A stretch of DNA of 64,000 nucleotides from Fluviicola sp. (GTDB lineage: Bacteria > Bacteroidota > Bacteroidia > Flavobacteriales_D > Crocinitomicaceae). The DNA lies in NCBI RefSeq assembly GCF_039596395.1, contig NZ_JBCNJT010000001.1:248001-312000 (forward strand). The letters are read 5' to 3'. The notes beneath the pieces were generated by a model. It worked only from the letters and a program-made list of their open reading frames with translations. It had not been told where the DNA came from and did not search any database. Every line of letters begins with the position of its first letter. The first letter of the stretch is position 1. Below, one piece after another: positions 28,401 to 37,143 of this stretch. A program made the position numbers and the translations under genes.

Positions 28401-29366
28401 ATGCAGCGCTTTTTAGTTATTCAAACAGCTTTTTTGGGAGATGTCATCCTGGCTACTCCCGTAATCAGCGAATTGAAGCGTTTGCATCCTTCAGCGGAAA
28501 TTGACGTGCTGGTACGAAAAGGGAACGAAGCCGTTCTAAAGAACCATCCGGCCATCCATGAAGTGTTTTCCTTCAACAAAAAAGAAGGAAAGTATGCTGA
28601 AATGCGGCGGTTGGTCCGTTTGTTTCGCGCCAGGAAATACGACGAGGTGATCAATCTGCAGCGCTTCGGAAGTTCAGGAATCATGACCTTTCTTTCCGGG
28701 GCGAAAAAGAAAATCGGTTTCAATAAAAACCCTTTCTCATTCTGTTACGACATCAAAATCAAACATGAAATCGGGACAGGGAAACACGAAGTGGAGCGCA
28801 ACCTCGAATGCATTGCACACCATGGAGCAAATCAGCTGGTGCGACCCCAGGTTTTTCCTTCTCCCGAAGATCGTGCGAAAGTGGCAGAATACACACAGGG
28901 ACCTTTCTACACACTGGCTCCTGCGTCCGTTTGGTTTACCAAGCAGCTTCCGGAACATAAATGGGTTGAACTGGCCAATAACCTGAAGCAAAAAGGAACC
29001 GTTTACCTGGTTGGCGGCCCGGCCGACTTCGAATTGTGTCAGCGCATATTGCAAGCAGCGCAACTGCCTCCAGAGAATAATTTGGCCGGCAAACTGAACT
29101 TGCTGGAATCCTGCGCCCTGTTTGAAAAAGCAACCCGTTGTTTTGTGAACGATTCCGGTCCTTTACACATGGCTACCGCGGTGAATGCCCCGGTTACCGC
29201 CTTCTTCTGCGCAACCGTTCCGCGCTTTGGTTTCGGCCCGCTTTCCGCTGATAGTGAGATCCGCGAAACGAAAGAAGTACTGACCTGCCGGCCTTGTGGT
29301 CTGCACGGCGGCAAAGTTTGCCCGGAAGGACATTTCAGATGCGGAAATATCAATGTGAATGTTTGA
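28401..29366 (+). CDS. Glycosyltransferase family 9 (heptosyltransferase-like)
   Basis: 321 residues of the GT9 fold, related to WaaC/WaaF heptosyltransferases that add sugars to the lipopolysaccharide core on the inner face of the inner membrane. The N-terminus reads FLVIQTAFLGDVILATPVISELKRLHP, and the C-terminal nucleotide-sugar domain has the signature NDSGPLHMATAVNAPVTAFF. Cysteines in TCRPCGLHGGKVCPEGHFRC near the end are common in this subfamily. Full length. It is a single gene, divergent from the M1 peptidase. The true donor may not be heptose in Bacteroidota. Confidence 0.9.
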   Translation: MQRFLVIQTAFLGDVILATPVISELKRLHPSAEIDVLVRKGNEAVLKNHPAIHEVFSFNKKEGKYAEMRRLVRLFRARKYDEVINLQRFGSSGIMTFLSGAKKKIGFNKNPFSFCYDIKIKHEIGTGKHEVERNLECIAHHGANQLVRPQVFPSPEDRAKVAEYTQGPFYTLAPASVWFTKQLPEHKWVELANNLKQKGTVYLVGGPADFELCQRILQAAQLPPENNLAGKLNLLESCALFEKATRCFVNDSGPLHMATAVNAPVTAFFCATVPRFGFGPLSADSEIRETKEVLTCRPCGLHGGKVCPEGHFRCGNINVNV

Positions 29367-29480
29367 CCACGAGGCGCACCAGGACCACGAAGATTTTTTG
29401 GTTTTATAAGTGTGAAGTAGCAATCCACAACAAAAAACTATGTGCTCTATGTGTCCTATGTGGTTCAAAGTCCGCGAGCA

Positions 29481-30330
29481 GAGCGAAACCACCAATTCCC
29501 TTCTTGAAAAACAGTTCACATCAATCGTTTCTTCAATCCCACAACAAAGTACTATGTGACCTAATGTGTCCTACTGTGGTTCATTACGCAAAAACAACCT
29601 CGTGCCCTTCGTGGTAAAAAAATGAGAGCGAAGCGAAACCACCAATTCCCTTCTTGAAAAACAGTTCACATCAATCGTTTCTTCAATCCCACAACAAAAT
29701 ACTATGTGACCTATTGTGTCCTACTGTGGTTCATTACGCAAAAACAACCTCGTGCCCTTCGTGGTAAAAAAAAATGAGAGCGAAGCGAAACCATCAATTA
29801 CCTTCTTGAAAAACAATTCGCATCAATCGTCTCCCAATCCCACAACAAAATACTATGTGACCTTATGTGTCCTACTGTGGTTCATTACGCAAAAACAACC
29901 TCGTGCCCCGTGGTAAAAAAATGAGAGCGAAGCGAAACCACCAATTACCTTCGTGAAAAACAATTCGCATCAATCGTTTCCCAATCCCACAACAAAAATA
30001 CTATGTGACCTATTGTGTCCTACTGTGGTTCATTACGCAAAAATAACCTCGTGCCCTTCGTGGTAAAAAAATGAGAGCGAAGCGAAACCACAAATTCCTT
30101 CTTGAAAAACAGTTCACATCAATCGTTTCTTCAATCCCACAACAAAGTACTATGTGACCTATTGTGTCCTACTGTGGTTCATTACGCAAAAACAACCTCG
30201 TGCCCTTCGTGGTAAAAAAAAATGAGAGCGAAGCGAAACCACAAATTCCCTTCTTGAAAAACAATTCGCATCAATCGTTTCCCAATCCCACAACAAAATA
30301 CTATGTGACCTTATGTGTCCTATGTGGTTG
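29481..30330. repeat. Tandem array of about 150-bp repeats between convergent genes
   Basis: Nearly identical units begin with GAGCGAAGCGAAACCAC and recur with the anchor GCGAAACC ending at 29490, 29640, 29792, 29939, 30089 and 30240, giving periods of 147-152 bp and about 5.6 copies. Each unit contains CTATGTGACCT, TGTGTCCTACTGTGGTTC, GTGCCCTTCGTGG and an A run. Units differ by a few substitutions and 1-3 bp indels. There are no conserved open frames, so it is non-coding. Related but degenerate sequence extends from about 29367 to 30372 and fills the whole space between the glycosyltransferase and histidine kinase genes, which face each other. Confidence 0.93.
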
Positions 30331-30372
30331 AATTACATGAACGTATCCCCGTGCGCCTGGTGTCCTTTGTGG

Positions 30373-31935
30373 TTACTTCAACGGCAGGCTCACCCGTATC
30401 GTCGTTCCTTTCCCCACCTCGGAATGCACCACGTAAACCTTTCCTTTGTGGTACTCAGAAACAATGCGTTTTACCAGCGAAAGCCCCAATCCCCAGCCAC
30501 GTTTTTTGGTCGTGTAGCCCGGTTCAAAGATCGACTTGAACTGTTTGGGCAAAAGTCCTTTACCCGTATCTGAAATTTCAATGTACACGCGCTCAGGCAC
30601 CACTTTGATTGTAACATCCAGTTTTCCTTTCGATTCCATCGCATCCACGGCATTGCGGATAATGTTTTCCATCACCCATTCCATCAGCGATTTATTGTGG
30701 CTCACCATCACTGGTTCATTGGTGAAATGAGCAGTCATTTCCACCTTCTGCGAAATGCGCGGACGCAGGTAATCCATCACGGCCTGTACGGTAATACGGA
30801 TATCGCTTTGGGTCAATCGGGTTTCCGAACCGATCTTGGAAAAACGCTGCGAAACCGTATCCAGGCGTTCGATGTCTTTCTGCATTTCGGCAATGATGCT
30901 CTGGTCTACATCCTGGGTTTCCAATAATTGCACCCAGGCCATCAGGGAAGAAAGCGGAGTTCCCAATTGATGGGCAGTTTCTTTCGCCATACCAGCCCAA
31001 ACCTGGTTCTGTTCAGCCTTACGGAAAGTACTGAAAAGCAGGTAACCGATAAAAATGAACAACCCGATGATCAGGAACTGGATGTACGGGAAGAACTGCA
31101 ATTGCTTCAATTCGGCCGAATTATCGAAATACAGCAGGTTCACCTCATCGCCTCCGAAAGAGATTTGGATCGGTTCGTTGACTAACTCCAGGGAATGCAG
31201 CGTCTTTGCCAGGTTTTTCGGAGAAGTTTTTTCTTTCGGGAGATTGCTGGAAATCAGTGAATCCTTGTGCTTGTCCATCAGCACCACCGGGATCAGTTTG
31301 GAGTCGTTGATCAATTCGCTGTTGAAAGCAGTAATCAGCGAGTCCCGTTCTTTTTCCAGTTGAATGGTTCTTTTGGTATCGGTGTAGAACGAGGTCATCG
31401 TTAAACCTTTGACCACTTCAATGCGGAAAGGAACGTGTTTTTTCTCCCAAACGGTGGTCAGTGCCAATAAACTGTCTTCGTATTTCCGGATCAGTTCCTT
31501 GCGGGATGCTTCCGGGTAAAGAGGCCGTAAATCTGCCGTATCGAAGTCAATATTGGTGTAACTGGAAATCTGGTTTTGATCGTCCACCAAAATGACCGGA
31601 ATGTCTTTGTTCTCGTCGATGATACTGATCGGGAAATGGTAATCCGGGAAACAATTCAGGTTCTCAGGTTCCTTGGAAATTTCCTTTGTCGCATCGAGGT
31701 AAAGTTTAATTTTCCGACGCTCATAGCCCCGCAGCTGACGGAAAGCACGGTCTGTAAATTCGACCAGTTCAGCTTTTTTCTTGATCGCATCTGCCCATTG
31801 CTTCGCACGCAAACGCTCCCGGTCGGATACTTTCTGTACCGTTGAATTCGATACCCATAATGAAGCAGCTACCATAATCAAAGCGATTACCAGCAGCACG
31901 ATTTTCCATTTCTGTTTGTTGGAGTATAAATTCAT
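30373..31935 (-). CDS. Membrane sensor histidine kinase (orphan)
   Basis: 520 residues. TM1 (about 12-28) and TM2 (about 283-303) enclose an extracytoplasmic sensor of about 250 residues. The phospho-acceptor is H322 in AKETAHQLGTPLSS. The ATPase domain is complete: N-box ENIIRNAVDAM, G1 DTGKG, F-box FEPGYTT, G2 GWGLGLSL. No HAMP domain is obvious. There is no response regulator beside it, so the partner must be encoded elsewhere. The 3' end faces the tandem repeat array. Confidence 0.93.
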   Translation of the reverse strand: MNLYSNKQKWKIVLLVIALIMVAASLWVSNSTVQKVSDRERLRAKQWADAIKKKAELVEFTDRAFRQLRGYERRKIKLYLDATKEISKEPENLNCFPDYHFPISIIDENKDIPVILVDDQNQISSYTNIDFDTADLRPLYPEASRKELIRKYEDSLLALTTVWEKKHVPFRIEVVKGLTMTSFYTDTKRTIQLEKERDSLITAFNSELINDSKLIPVVLMDKHKDSLISSNLPKEKTSPKNLAKTLHSLELVNEPIQISFGGDEVNLLYFDNSAELKQLQFFPYIQFLIIGLFIFIGYLLFSTFRKAEQNQVWAGMAKETAHQLGTPLSSLMAWVQLLETQDVDQSIIAEMQKDIERLDTVSQRFSKIGSETRLTQSDIRITVQAVMDYLRPRISQKVEMTAHFTNEPVMVSHNKSLMEWVMENIIRNAVDAMESKGKLDVTIKVVPERVYIEISDTGKGLLPKQFKSIFEPGYTTKKRGWGLGLSLVKRIVSEYHKGKVYVVHSEVGKGTTIRVSLPLK

Positions 31936-32045
31936 CAGTTACGAATGTAGTTAAAAACGGGATTTTGTGAAGTAAATTGTTCCAATTCAATTTTCCTTTC
32001 CTACCCTTGCATCTTCACTTTCGCAGAGAAGAGGCAATCTGGTCC

Positions 32046-32063
32046 TCCTCCCTTGAGGGAGGA
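32046..32063. repeat. GC-rich dispersed-type stem-loop in 280-bp spacer
   Basis: TCCTCCC, loop TTGA, GGGAGGA form a 7-bp stem. A related partial copy (CCCTCCTCAAG) lies at about 32154-32164. The intervening sequence is GC-rich compared with its surroundings. It looks like a small dispersed intergenic repeat between the kinase and fumarase promoters. Confidence 0.5.
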
Positions 32064-32187
32064 TCGAGGAGGGTGGATATCGCCCGGAGGCCGTCCACTC
32101 CAAGCCACCTCCTCTGACTGATTCTGATGCTCGTCAGAGTCGTCAGACCTTAATCCCTCCTCAAGCAGGAAGACTGGAATTTTTCAT

Positions 32188-32195
32188 TAATTTTG
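32188..32195 (+). promoter_or_regulatory. -7 promoter motif before class I fumarase
   Basis: TAATTTTG lies 23 bases before the fumarase ATG and matches TAnnTTTG. There is no clear TTG at the -33 spacing. Confidence 0.4.
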
Positions 32196-32218
32196 CGCCT
32201 GAAAACAACTAGAAAAAC

Positions 32219-33823
32219 ATGGCTGACTTTTTTTACCAGGAGCCGTTTCCTATTCAAAAGGACACGACTGAATACCGCAAAGTTTCTTCCGATTTTGTTA
32301 CCGTTGAGAAGATCGGGAACAGGGAAATACTGAACATCGATCCGAAAGCATTGGAATTCTTAGCACAGGAGGCATTGGCAGATGTTTCCTTTTACCTGAG
32401 AACTTCCCATTTGGAGAAATTACGCGCTATCCTGGATGATCCGGAAGCAACGGATAACGACCGTTTTGTGGCTTACAACCTGTTGCAGAATGCGACGATC
32501 GCTGCGGAAGGACAATTGCCTTCCTGCCAGGATACCGGAACGGCTATCGTAGTGGGCAAAAAAGGAGAAGACGTCTATACCGGCGTGAATGATGCTGAAT
32601 ACCTTTCCAAAGGAATTTACAATACTTACCAGGAGCGCAACCTGCGGTATTCGCAGATCGTGGCTTTGGATATGTTCGAAGAGAAGAACTCCGGTTCCAA
32701 CCTTCCTGCTCAGATTGACCTGTACGCCACACAGGGAGCGAAATACGAATTCCTGTTCCTGGCTAAAGGTGGAGGTTCTGCCAACAAAACATTCCTGTAC
32801 CAAAAAACAAAGTCCTTATTGAATGATGCTTCCCTGGAAGAATTCATCAAGGAAAAGATCAAGGATTTGGGAACTTCCGCTTGCCCGCCATACCATTTGG
32901 CGTTCGTAGTAGGAGGGACTTCCGCTGAAGCGAACCTGGCGGCAGTGAAAAAAGCTTCCGCGGGATATTACGATCATTTACCGACAGAAGGAAATATGGG
33001 CGGCCAGGCTTTCCGCGATTTGGAATGGGAAAAGCGCATCCAGAAAATTTGCCAGGAAAGTACCATCGGGGCACAGTTCGGTGGAAAATACTTTACACAC
33101 GATGTACGGGTGATCCGTTTGCCTCGTCACGCGGCATCTTGTCCGGTTGGATTGGGAGTTTCCTGCTCTGCCGACCGTAATATCAAGGCAAAAATCACCA
33201 AAGACGGGTTATTCGTAGAACAATTGGAGAAAAATCCGCGTCGTTTGTTGCCGGAAGTTCCGCCGCATTTGGAGCCGCCTGTAACAATTGACCTCGACAG
33301 GCCGATGGCTGAAGTATTGGCTGAATTGTCCAAATACCCGATCAAAACACGTTTGAAACTGAATGGAACATTGATCGTGGCGCGCGACGCTGCTCATGCC
33401 CGCATCAAAGAATTAGTGGATGCAGGCCAGCCGATGCCGGAATACTTCAAGAATCACCCGGTTTATTATGCAGGCCCTGCCAAAACCCCGGAAGGAATGC
33501 CATCCGGAAGTTTCGGACCTACAACGGCGGGCCGCATGGATTCATACGTAGACTTATTCCAGAGCATGGGCGGAAGCATGATCATGCTGGCAAAAGGAAA
33601 CCGTTCGAAAGACGTAACCAATGCCTGTAACAAATACGGCGGATTCTACCTGGGATCAGTTGGAGGCCCGGCAGCGATCCTTGCAAAAGAAAACATCCTT
33701 TCCGTAGAATTGGTCGATTTCGAAGACATGGGAATGGAAGCAGTTCGCAAGATCACCATCAAAGATTTCCCGGCGTTCATCATCACAGACGATAAAGGAA
33801 ACGATTTCTTCGCGAATTTGTAA
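32219..33823 (+). CDS. Fumarate hydratase class I, iron-sulfur type
   Basis: A 534-residue single-chain class I fumarase that reversibly hydrates fumarate to malate in the TCA cycle. The three [4Fe-4S] cysteines are visible as C103 ([10 protein letters not shown]), C222 (GTSACPPYH) and C316 (GVSCSADR), with the spacing (119 and 94) known from class I enzymes. The C-terminal domain has [19 protein letters not shown]. Such enzymes are oxygen-sensitive. A second, unrelated class II fumarase lies at 50289-51677. Single gene, followed by a nested hairpin at 33842-33877. Confidence 0.95.
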   Translation: MADFFYQEPFPIQKDTTEYRKVSSDFVTVEKIGNREILNIDPKALEFLAQEALADVSFYLRTSHLEKLRAILDDPEATDNDRFVAYNLLQNATIAAEGQLPSCQDTGTAIVVGKKGEDVYTGVNDAEYLSKGIYNTYQERNLRYSQIVALDMFEEKNSGSNLPAQIDLYATQGAKYEFLFLAKGGGSANKTFLYQKTKSLLNDASLEEFIKEKIKDLGTSACPPYHLAFVVGGTSAEANLAAVKKASAGYYDHLPTEGNMGGQAFRDLEWEKRIQKICQESTIGAQFGGKYFTHDVRVIRLPRHAASCPVGLGVSCSADRNIKAKITKDGLFVEQLEKNPRRLLPEVPPHLEPPVTIDLDRPMAEVLAELSKYPIKTRLKLNGTLIVARDAAHARIKELVDAGQPMPEYFKNHPVYYAGPAKTPEGMPSGSFGPTTAGRMDSYVDLFQSMGGSMIMLAKGNRSKDVTNACNKYGGFYLGSVGGPAAILAKENILSVELVDFEDMGMEAVRKITIKDFPAFIITDDKGNDFFANL

Positions 33824-33841
33824 AAGACATAAAACACAATG

Positions 33842-33877
33842 GCAGGGGCGGTACCGTATACGGGATTCCGCCCCTGC
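33842..33877. terminator. Nested stem-loop after class I fumarase
   Basis: A 10-bp outer stem, GCAGGGGCGG with CCGCCCCTGC, encloses the small palindrome CCGTATACGG. It starts 18 bp after the fumarase stop. It probably ends that transcript, although the T run after it is weak (CTGGTTTATGG). The GC-rich nested design is also typical of REP-like elements. Confidence 0.65.
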
Positions 33878-33918
33878 TGGTTTATGGTAAAGCTGTCATC
33901 GTGTAACAGGGTTTCACT

Positions 33919-33926
33919 TATCTTTG
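33919..33926 (+). promoter_or_regulatory. -7 promoter motif (TAnnTTTG)
   Basis: TATCTTTG lies 15 bases before the ATG at 33941 and just after the fumarase hairpin, so the next gene probably has its own promoter. Confidence 0.42.
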
Positions 33927-33940
33927 AAGAAAACTGCAAA

Positions 33941-34540
33941 ATGAAAAAAGAAACCTTGCTATTCTTTATGCTGTTAGGTGGGTTATCCTTTGCAAATGCT
34001 CAACCCCGCTTTGTAAACGGGACCTATGAGAACGGGTTCCATATAGCACAGGTCGACAAAACGCACATCCGCGGATATTTTGAAAGTTATACCGGAATGG
34101 ATGAAACTACCGGACAACCACTGTTTTCCTGTGTTTTTATGCTCGAAGGAACCTTCGATGGCGGAGATAAATACACGATCAAAACCTATTACCCGTTCGA
34201 TGCCGACACGATCCGCGGGAAACTGATGGTAGCCGATACAAACATGATCCACATCTGGCTGGATGAAGATCCCGGAGGATGCTGGAACGTACAATCCTTT
34301 GCATCCGGCTGGCAGACCTTCATGCTCGACAAAAAAACACCCGTTATCAACTACTCGTACATCAAATCCGACAAAGCGTATTTCCACCAGTCCCCCGACC
34401 CGAAAACAGTGCGTAAAGGCTACATCCTCAAAAGCCAGTTTGTACAGGTTGAAAGGATCCAAAATAACTTTGCGTATTGCAGGTATGAAGGGGAGAAGGT
34501 AACGAAAGGATGGATTAAGCTGGGAGATTTGGGGAGGTAA
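33941..34540 (+). CDS. Exported protein with C-terminal SH3-like domain
   Basis: 199 residues from the ATG at 33941, which gives the signal peptide MKKETLLFFMLLGGLSFANA; the frame upstream of it is not protein-like. The mature part begins QPRFVNGTYENGFHIAQVD, a small beta-rich domain. It ends with a bacterial SH3-like segment (KAYFHQSPDPKTVRKGYILKSQFVQVERIQNNFAYCRYEG...GWIKLGDL), a fold often used to bind cell wall or protein partners. Probably periplasmic. No more precise function can be given. Confidence 0.7.
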   Translation: MKKETLLFFMLLGGLSFANAQPRFVNGTYENGFHIAQVDKTHIRGYFESYTGMDETTGQPLFSCVFMLEGTFDGGDKYTIKTYYPFDADTIRGKLMVADTNMIHIWLDEDPGGCWNVQSFASGWQTFMLDKKTPVINYSYIKSDKAYFHQSPDPKTVRKGYILKSQFVQVERIQNNFAYCRYEGEKVTKGWIKLGDLGR

Positions 34541-34556
34541 CACAATATGGAATAAA

Positions 34557-34585
34557 CGTAGGCACGCGATCAATCGGATACCTGC
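34557..34585. repeat. Degenerate copy of the GCACGCGAT palindrome family
   Basis: The left arm GTAGGCACGCGAT is intact, but the right arm has decayed (ATCGGATACCTG). It lies 17 bp after a stop codon, as do the other family members. Confidence 0.5.
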
Positions 34586-34624
34586 TGTTTTTATAACGAA
34601 CCGTTTTTTAAAGCATCAAATGGG

Positions 34625-34632
34625 TATATTTG
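34625..34632 (+). promoter_or_regulatory. -7 promoter motif (TAnnTTTG)
   Basis: TATATTTG lies 14 bases before the ATG at 34646. No TTG at the right spacing is seen. Confidence 0.38.
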
Positions 34633-34645
34633 ATGAAATCATTGA

Positions 34646-35545
34646 ATGAAAAACCGGCTGCTTTTTATCGTTTGCCTCTTGCTGCTGTCTGCACCTGCTT
34701 TTGCTGCTGAAAATCCGGCGTACCTGTATCTTAAAATGCCTTCCGGGATCAACACGAAAAAGTACCAATACCGGCTCCTTACGAATAATGTGAATAAGAG
34801 CAATACACGTGTCGGCTGTATGTTTTCTTCTATTGATCAGCCGGGACAAATCATTATCTGTGAGGTGGAAGATACCCTGGTGGACCTTCAGTTCATTGTA
34901 AAGAACCGCTGGGGTCCGGGTGAATACCTGCATCACCGTATCCGCATTCAAATAACGTCCGATTCCGTTTTTTATACCATTCCGGAATTGCCGGACGAAG
35001 CGGCAATAGATGCACATATCCGCGACAAGGAAAAGGTATACAGAAAGGAGCAACGCCGCGATGGGTTTCATGCGTTTATGACCGATTGGAAATCTATTTA
35101 TACCTATGTGAATTTCTACCAGGGAAACCGCCCTTTCGGAGAGCTAAGCTTCAGTAATGCCCGTTACAACGATATACCGGTTAAAAGAGGAAGTTTATTC
35201 AGAAGCCGTCTGGAATACAAACCCGGTTTTATCCGGGGGCCGGTTTATGGCGCCGAGTTTAATTTCCTCTGGAGGAAACAAGATTTCATTCTCGGCCCTA
35301 AGATCGGCTTCCATCTGGCTATGCGTGCTGTCAACCTTGGTTTAAGTGCGGTTTATTACACCGATTTCACGCACGGCCTGGTTTGCCTCAAACCCCGCAT
35401 CGGTATCAACCCCGGTATTCCCTGGGTCAATTTCTCCTACGAATACGCAATCCGCTGCGGTTACAACTATTTCGGGAACCGGATCAATGCCCATCAATTC
35501 AGCGTGTATTTTATCATTCCACTCAGGGTGGTGGAGTATGACTAA
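34646..35545 (+). CDS. Exported protein, predicted outer-membrane barrel, unknown function
   Basis: 299 residues. The signal peptide MKNRLLFIVCLLLLSAPAFA is followed by an N-terminal beta domain (ENPAYLYLKMPSG). A charged linker (DKEKVYRKEQRRDG, about 130) leads to a C-terminal half made of short amphipathic strands (LFRSRLEYKPGF, VYGAEFNFLWRKQDFILGPKIGFHLAM, FSVYFIIPLRV). The C-terminal pattern fits a small outer-membrane barrel. I do not recognise the family. It ends 42 bp before the convergent 3' end of the accessory region. Confidence 0.6.
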   Translation: MKNRLLFIVCLLLLSAPAFAAENPAYLYLKMPSGINTKKYQYRLLTNNVNKSNTRVGCMFSSIDQPGQIIICEVEDTLVDLQFIVKNRWGPGEYLHHRIRIQITSDSVFYTIPELPDEAAIDAHIRDKEKVYRKEQRRDGFHAFMTDWKSIYTYVNFYQGNRPFGELSFSNARYNDIPVKRGSLFRSRLEYKPGFIRGPVYGAEFNFLWRKQDFILGPKIGFHLAMRAVNLGLSAVYYTDFTHGLVCLKPRIGINPGIPWVNFSYEYAIRCGYNYFGNRINAHQFSVYFIIPLRVVEYD

Positions 35546-35587
35546 CCAGGGAAGCACAAAACCTGGTGACTCTCTGGGTTTTTTCGA

Positions 35588-36331
35588 TTAAAAGGATGAA
35601 TCAGAATCATCATTAGTTATGGGTTTATTGAACCAGCGTTTAACCCATCGCTTTCTGATTTTCCATTCCCAATCCGTGTATTTCGGGAAATAATATTCGA
35701 AAAACCGGATGGTGTATAATACTTCTTTTTCGAGGTTTAAGTCGCGAGTGTTTTCCAGGTATTTGGCATCAAGTGTTTCTTCAAACAAAATTTGTTTCAT
35801 GACAAAGGGAGGTAGTTTATTGAACCCTTTGTAGTCGTATTTCTCATCGAATACAATGCTGATTGCTTCATAGTTTTTAGTTTTTTTACCCGGGGAATGA
35901 TGAAGGATGTTCGGGATGAGTTCCTTCCTGGTCGATGGCAGGATTTCATCATTGCGGAGAGTTCCTAGTTTCTCGAAAATTAAACCCGCTTCTTCATCGG
36001 TAAATTTCCGTTTCTTTTTAAAATCCGTTGTGTTGAGTACTGGACAAAAGTGTTCAATCCATTTGTTAAAGGTTTCTGCATCTATCAGGTAATACCGGGT
36101 GAAAAACTTTTTGGAGTATTCGATCTTCTTTATTTTTTCCAGGTCCTTTTTACTCATCAATTCGAAAATATAAATAAGAATCTGCATCGTATCAAGCTTT
36201 TTTTGCTCGACGTAATACTCATACAAACGCAGATAAACCTGGTGATCTTCATCGAAAGAATCAACAGGCACATTGCTATGCCCGTTGATAGGTCCATGTT
36301 CGTTACCCTCTGCTGCTCCAGTAAGCATCAT
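35588..36331 (-). CDS. Hypothetical protein, accessory region
   Basis: 247 residues from tandem ATG codons at 36331/36328. It is soluble, Lys/Glu-rich and mostly helical, and ends with an aromatic-basic cluster (YFPKYTDWEWKIRKRWVKRW) and an acidic tail (NDDSDSSF). No family recognised. A 34-codon frame (36303-36407) lies just upstream in another frame and overlaps its first 29 bases. Either the two are translationally coupled, or a frameshift has split one longer gene and its true N-terminus is the short frame. More AT-rich than core genes. Confidence 0.5.
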   Translation of the reverse strand: MMLTGAAEGNEHGPINGHSNVPVDSFDEDHQVYLRLYEYYVEQKKLDTMQILIYIFELMSKKDLEKIKKIEYSKKFFTRYYLIDAETFNKWIEHFCPVLNTTDFKKKRKFTDEEAGLIFEKLGTLRNDEILPSTRKELIPNILHHSPGKKTKNYEAISIVFDEKYDYKGFNKLPPFVMKQILFEETLDAKYLENTRDLNLEKEVLYTIRFFEYYFPKYTDWEWKIRKRWVKRWFNKPITNDDSDSSF

Positions 36332-36407
36332 TATTCGGATTTAGTTGATTGGAATGGTTATCCAATTCTTCTTTGGAATAACGGTAACAGTTGTCTGCTT
36401 TTTTCAT
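36303..36407 (-). CDS. 34-aa small ORF overlapping the next gene
   Basis: The ATG at 36407 opens a short frame (MKKADNCYRYSKEELDNHSN...) that ends with PNNDAYWSSRG and TAA at 36303-36305. The composition looks protein-like rather than random (SKEELDNHSNQLNPNND). It overlaps the 247-codon gene by 29 bases in a different frame. It could be a leader peptide, a small protein, or the displaced N-terminus of that gene after a one-base frameshift. I cannot choose between these from one sequence. Confidence 0.4.
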   Translation of the reverse strand: MKKADNCYRYSKEELDNHSNQLNPNNDAYWSSRG

Positions 36408-36732
36408 ATTTATACGAATTAAAATTTAGTCAAACTTAGAGGTAAGAAAGTTAGTTAACGGAAAAAATCGGAGATAGAAGAATCAGTGATTTAAATTCTT
36501 TAAGTGGCTTGATGTGATCATTAATAATAATCATGGTTTTTAAATTTAAAATATCATCGAATGTACTTGAATTTCAATCTCTTGTACCACCTGATTTGTC
36601 AAGATATGTTAAAGCAGATCAGCAGCTTATTAAGTGATGGCAACGGATGATTATTTGCAGGGAAAGGGTGATTATTCCGAAAGCTCCTGAACGATTTATA
36701 CTTATTTTAGCAACTTATTCAACAGCCGCTAC
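36408..36732. other. 325-bp AT-rich intergenic stretch, no feature seen
   Basis: This lies between the divergent small ORF and the plus-strand membrane protein, and must hold promoters for both. I find no clear TAnnTTTG motif, hairpin or repeat. Composition is AT-rich (for example 36535-36560). Confidence 0.5.
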
Positions 36733-37143
36733 ATGAAGAAATACCTGTGGATTATTTCCCTGAGTTTATACCTGTTGGCTTTTATTTTGCCGGTGTATTC
36801 CACCACGAAAGGTCCGGCTACTTTCGGTCAGGGGATTCCTATGCTGGCCTTGGGCTGGATCCAGGCATTCACCGAAAAAGGACTCGCATTGGCATGGTTC
36901 GCCAATCCGTTATTCATCATAGCCCTGTGCACCACCAAAAAGTATCCGGTTACAAGCGTGTTCTTTGCCGCCTTTGCAATCCTCACAGCACTTTGTTTTC
37001 TCCGTGGCGGTGTTATTTACCTGCCCCACGACGCAACACATTTCGCCTACCTCACCGGAATAAAGATCGGCTACTGGACCTGGCTGGCGAGCATGGTGGT
37101 GGTTTTGGTGGGGGCGGTTTTGAGGTGGAAGGGCAGGAATTAG
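36733..37143 (+). CDS. Small four-helix membrane protein, unknown function
   Basis: 136 residues, mostly hydrophobic. Helices lie at about 4-22, 40-62, 66-88 and 110-132. The N-terminus MKKYLWIISLSLYLLAFILPVY could be read as a signal but is more likely TM1. There are no catalytic motifs. It is the only plus-strand gene in the accessory region and ends tail to tail with the minus-strand gene, the stop codons overlapping in TTAG (37140-37143). No family recognised. Confidence 0.6.
   Translation: MKKYLWIISLSLYLLAFILPVYSTTKGPATFGQGIPMLALGWIQAFTEKGLALAWFANPLFIIALCTTKKYPVTSVFFAAFAILTALCFLRGGVIYLPHDATHFAYLTGIKIGYWTWLASMVVVLVGAVLRWKGRN

Noticed and set aside
29481-30330. CRISPR array
   Set aside because: The repeats are about 150 bp and directly joined, with no unique spacers of even length, and no cas genes are near.
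30373-31935. Complete two-component system
   Set aside because: Only the histidine kinase is present; neither neighbour has a receiver or DNA-binding response-regulator domain.
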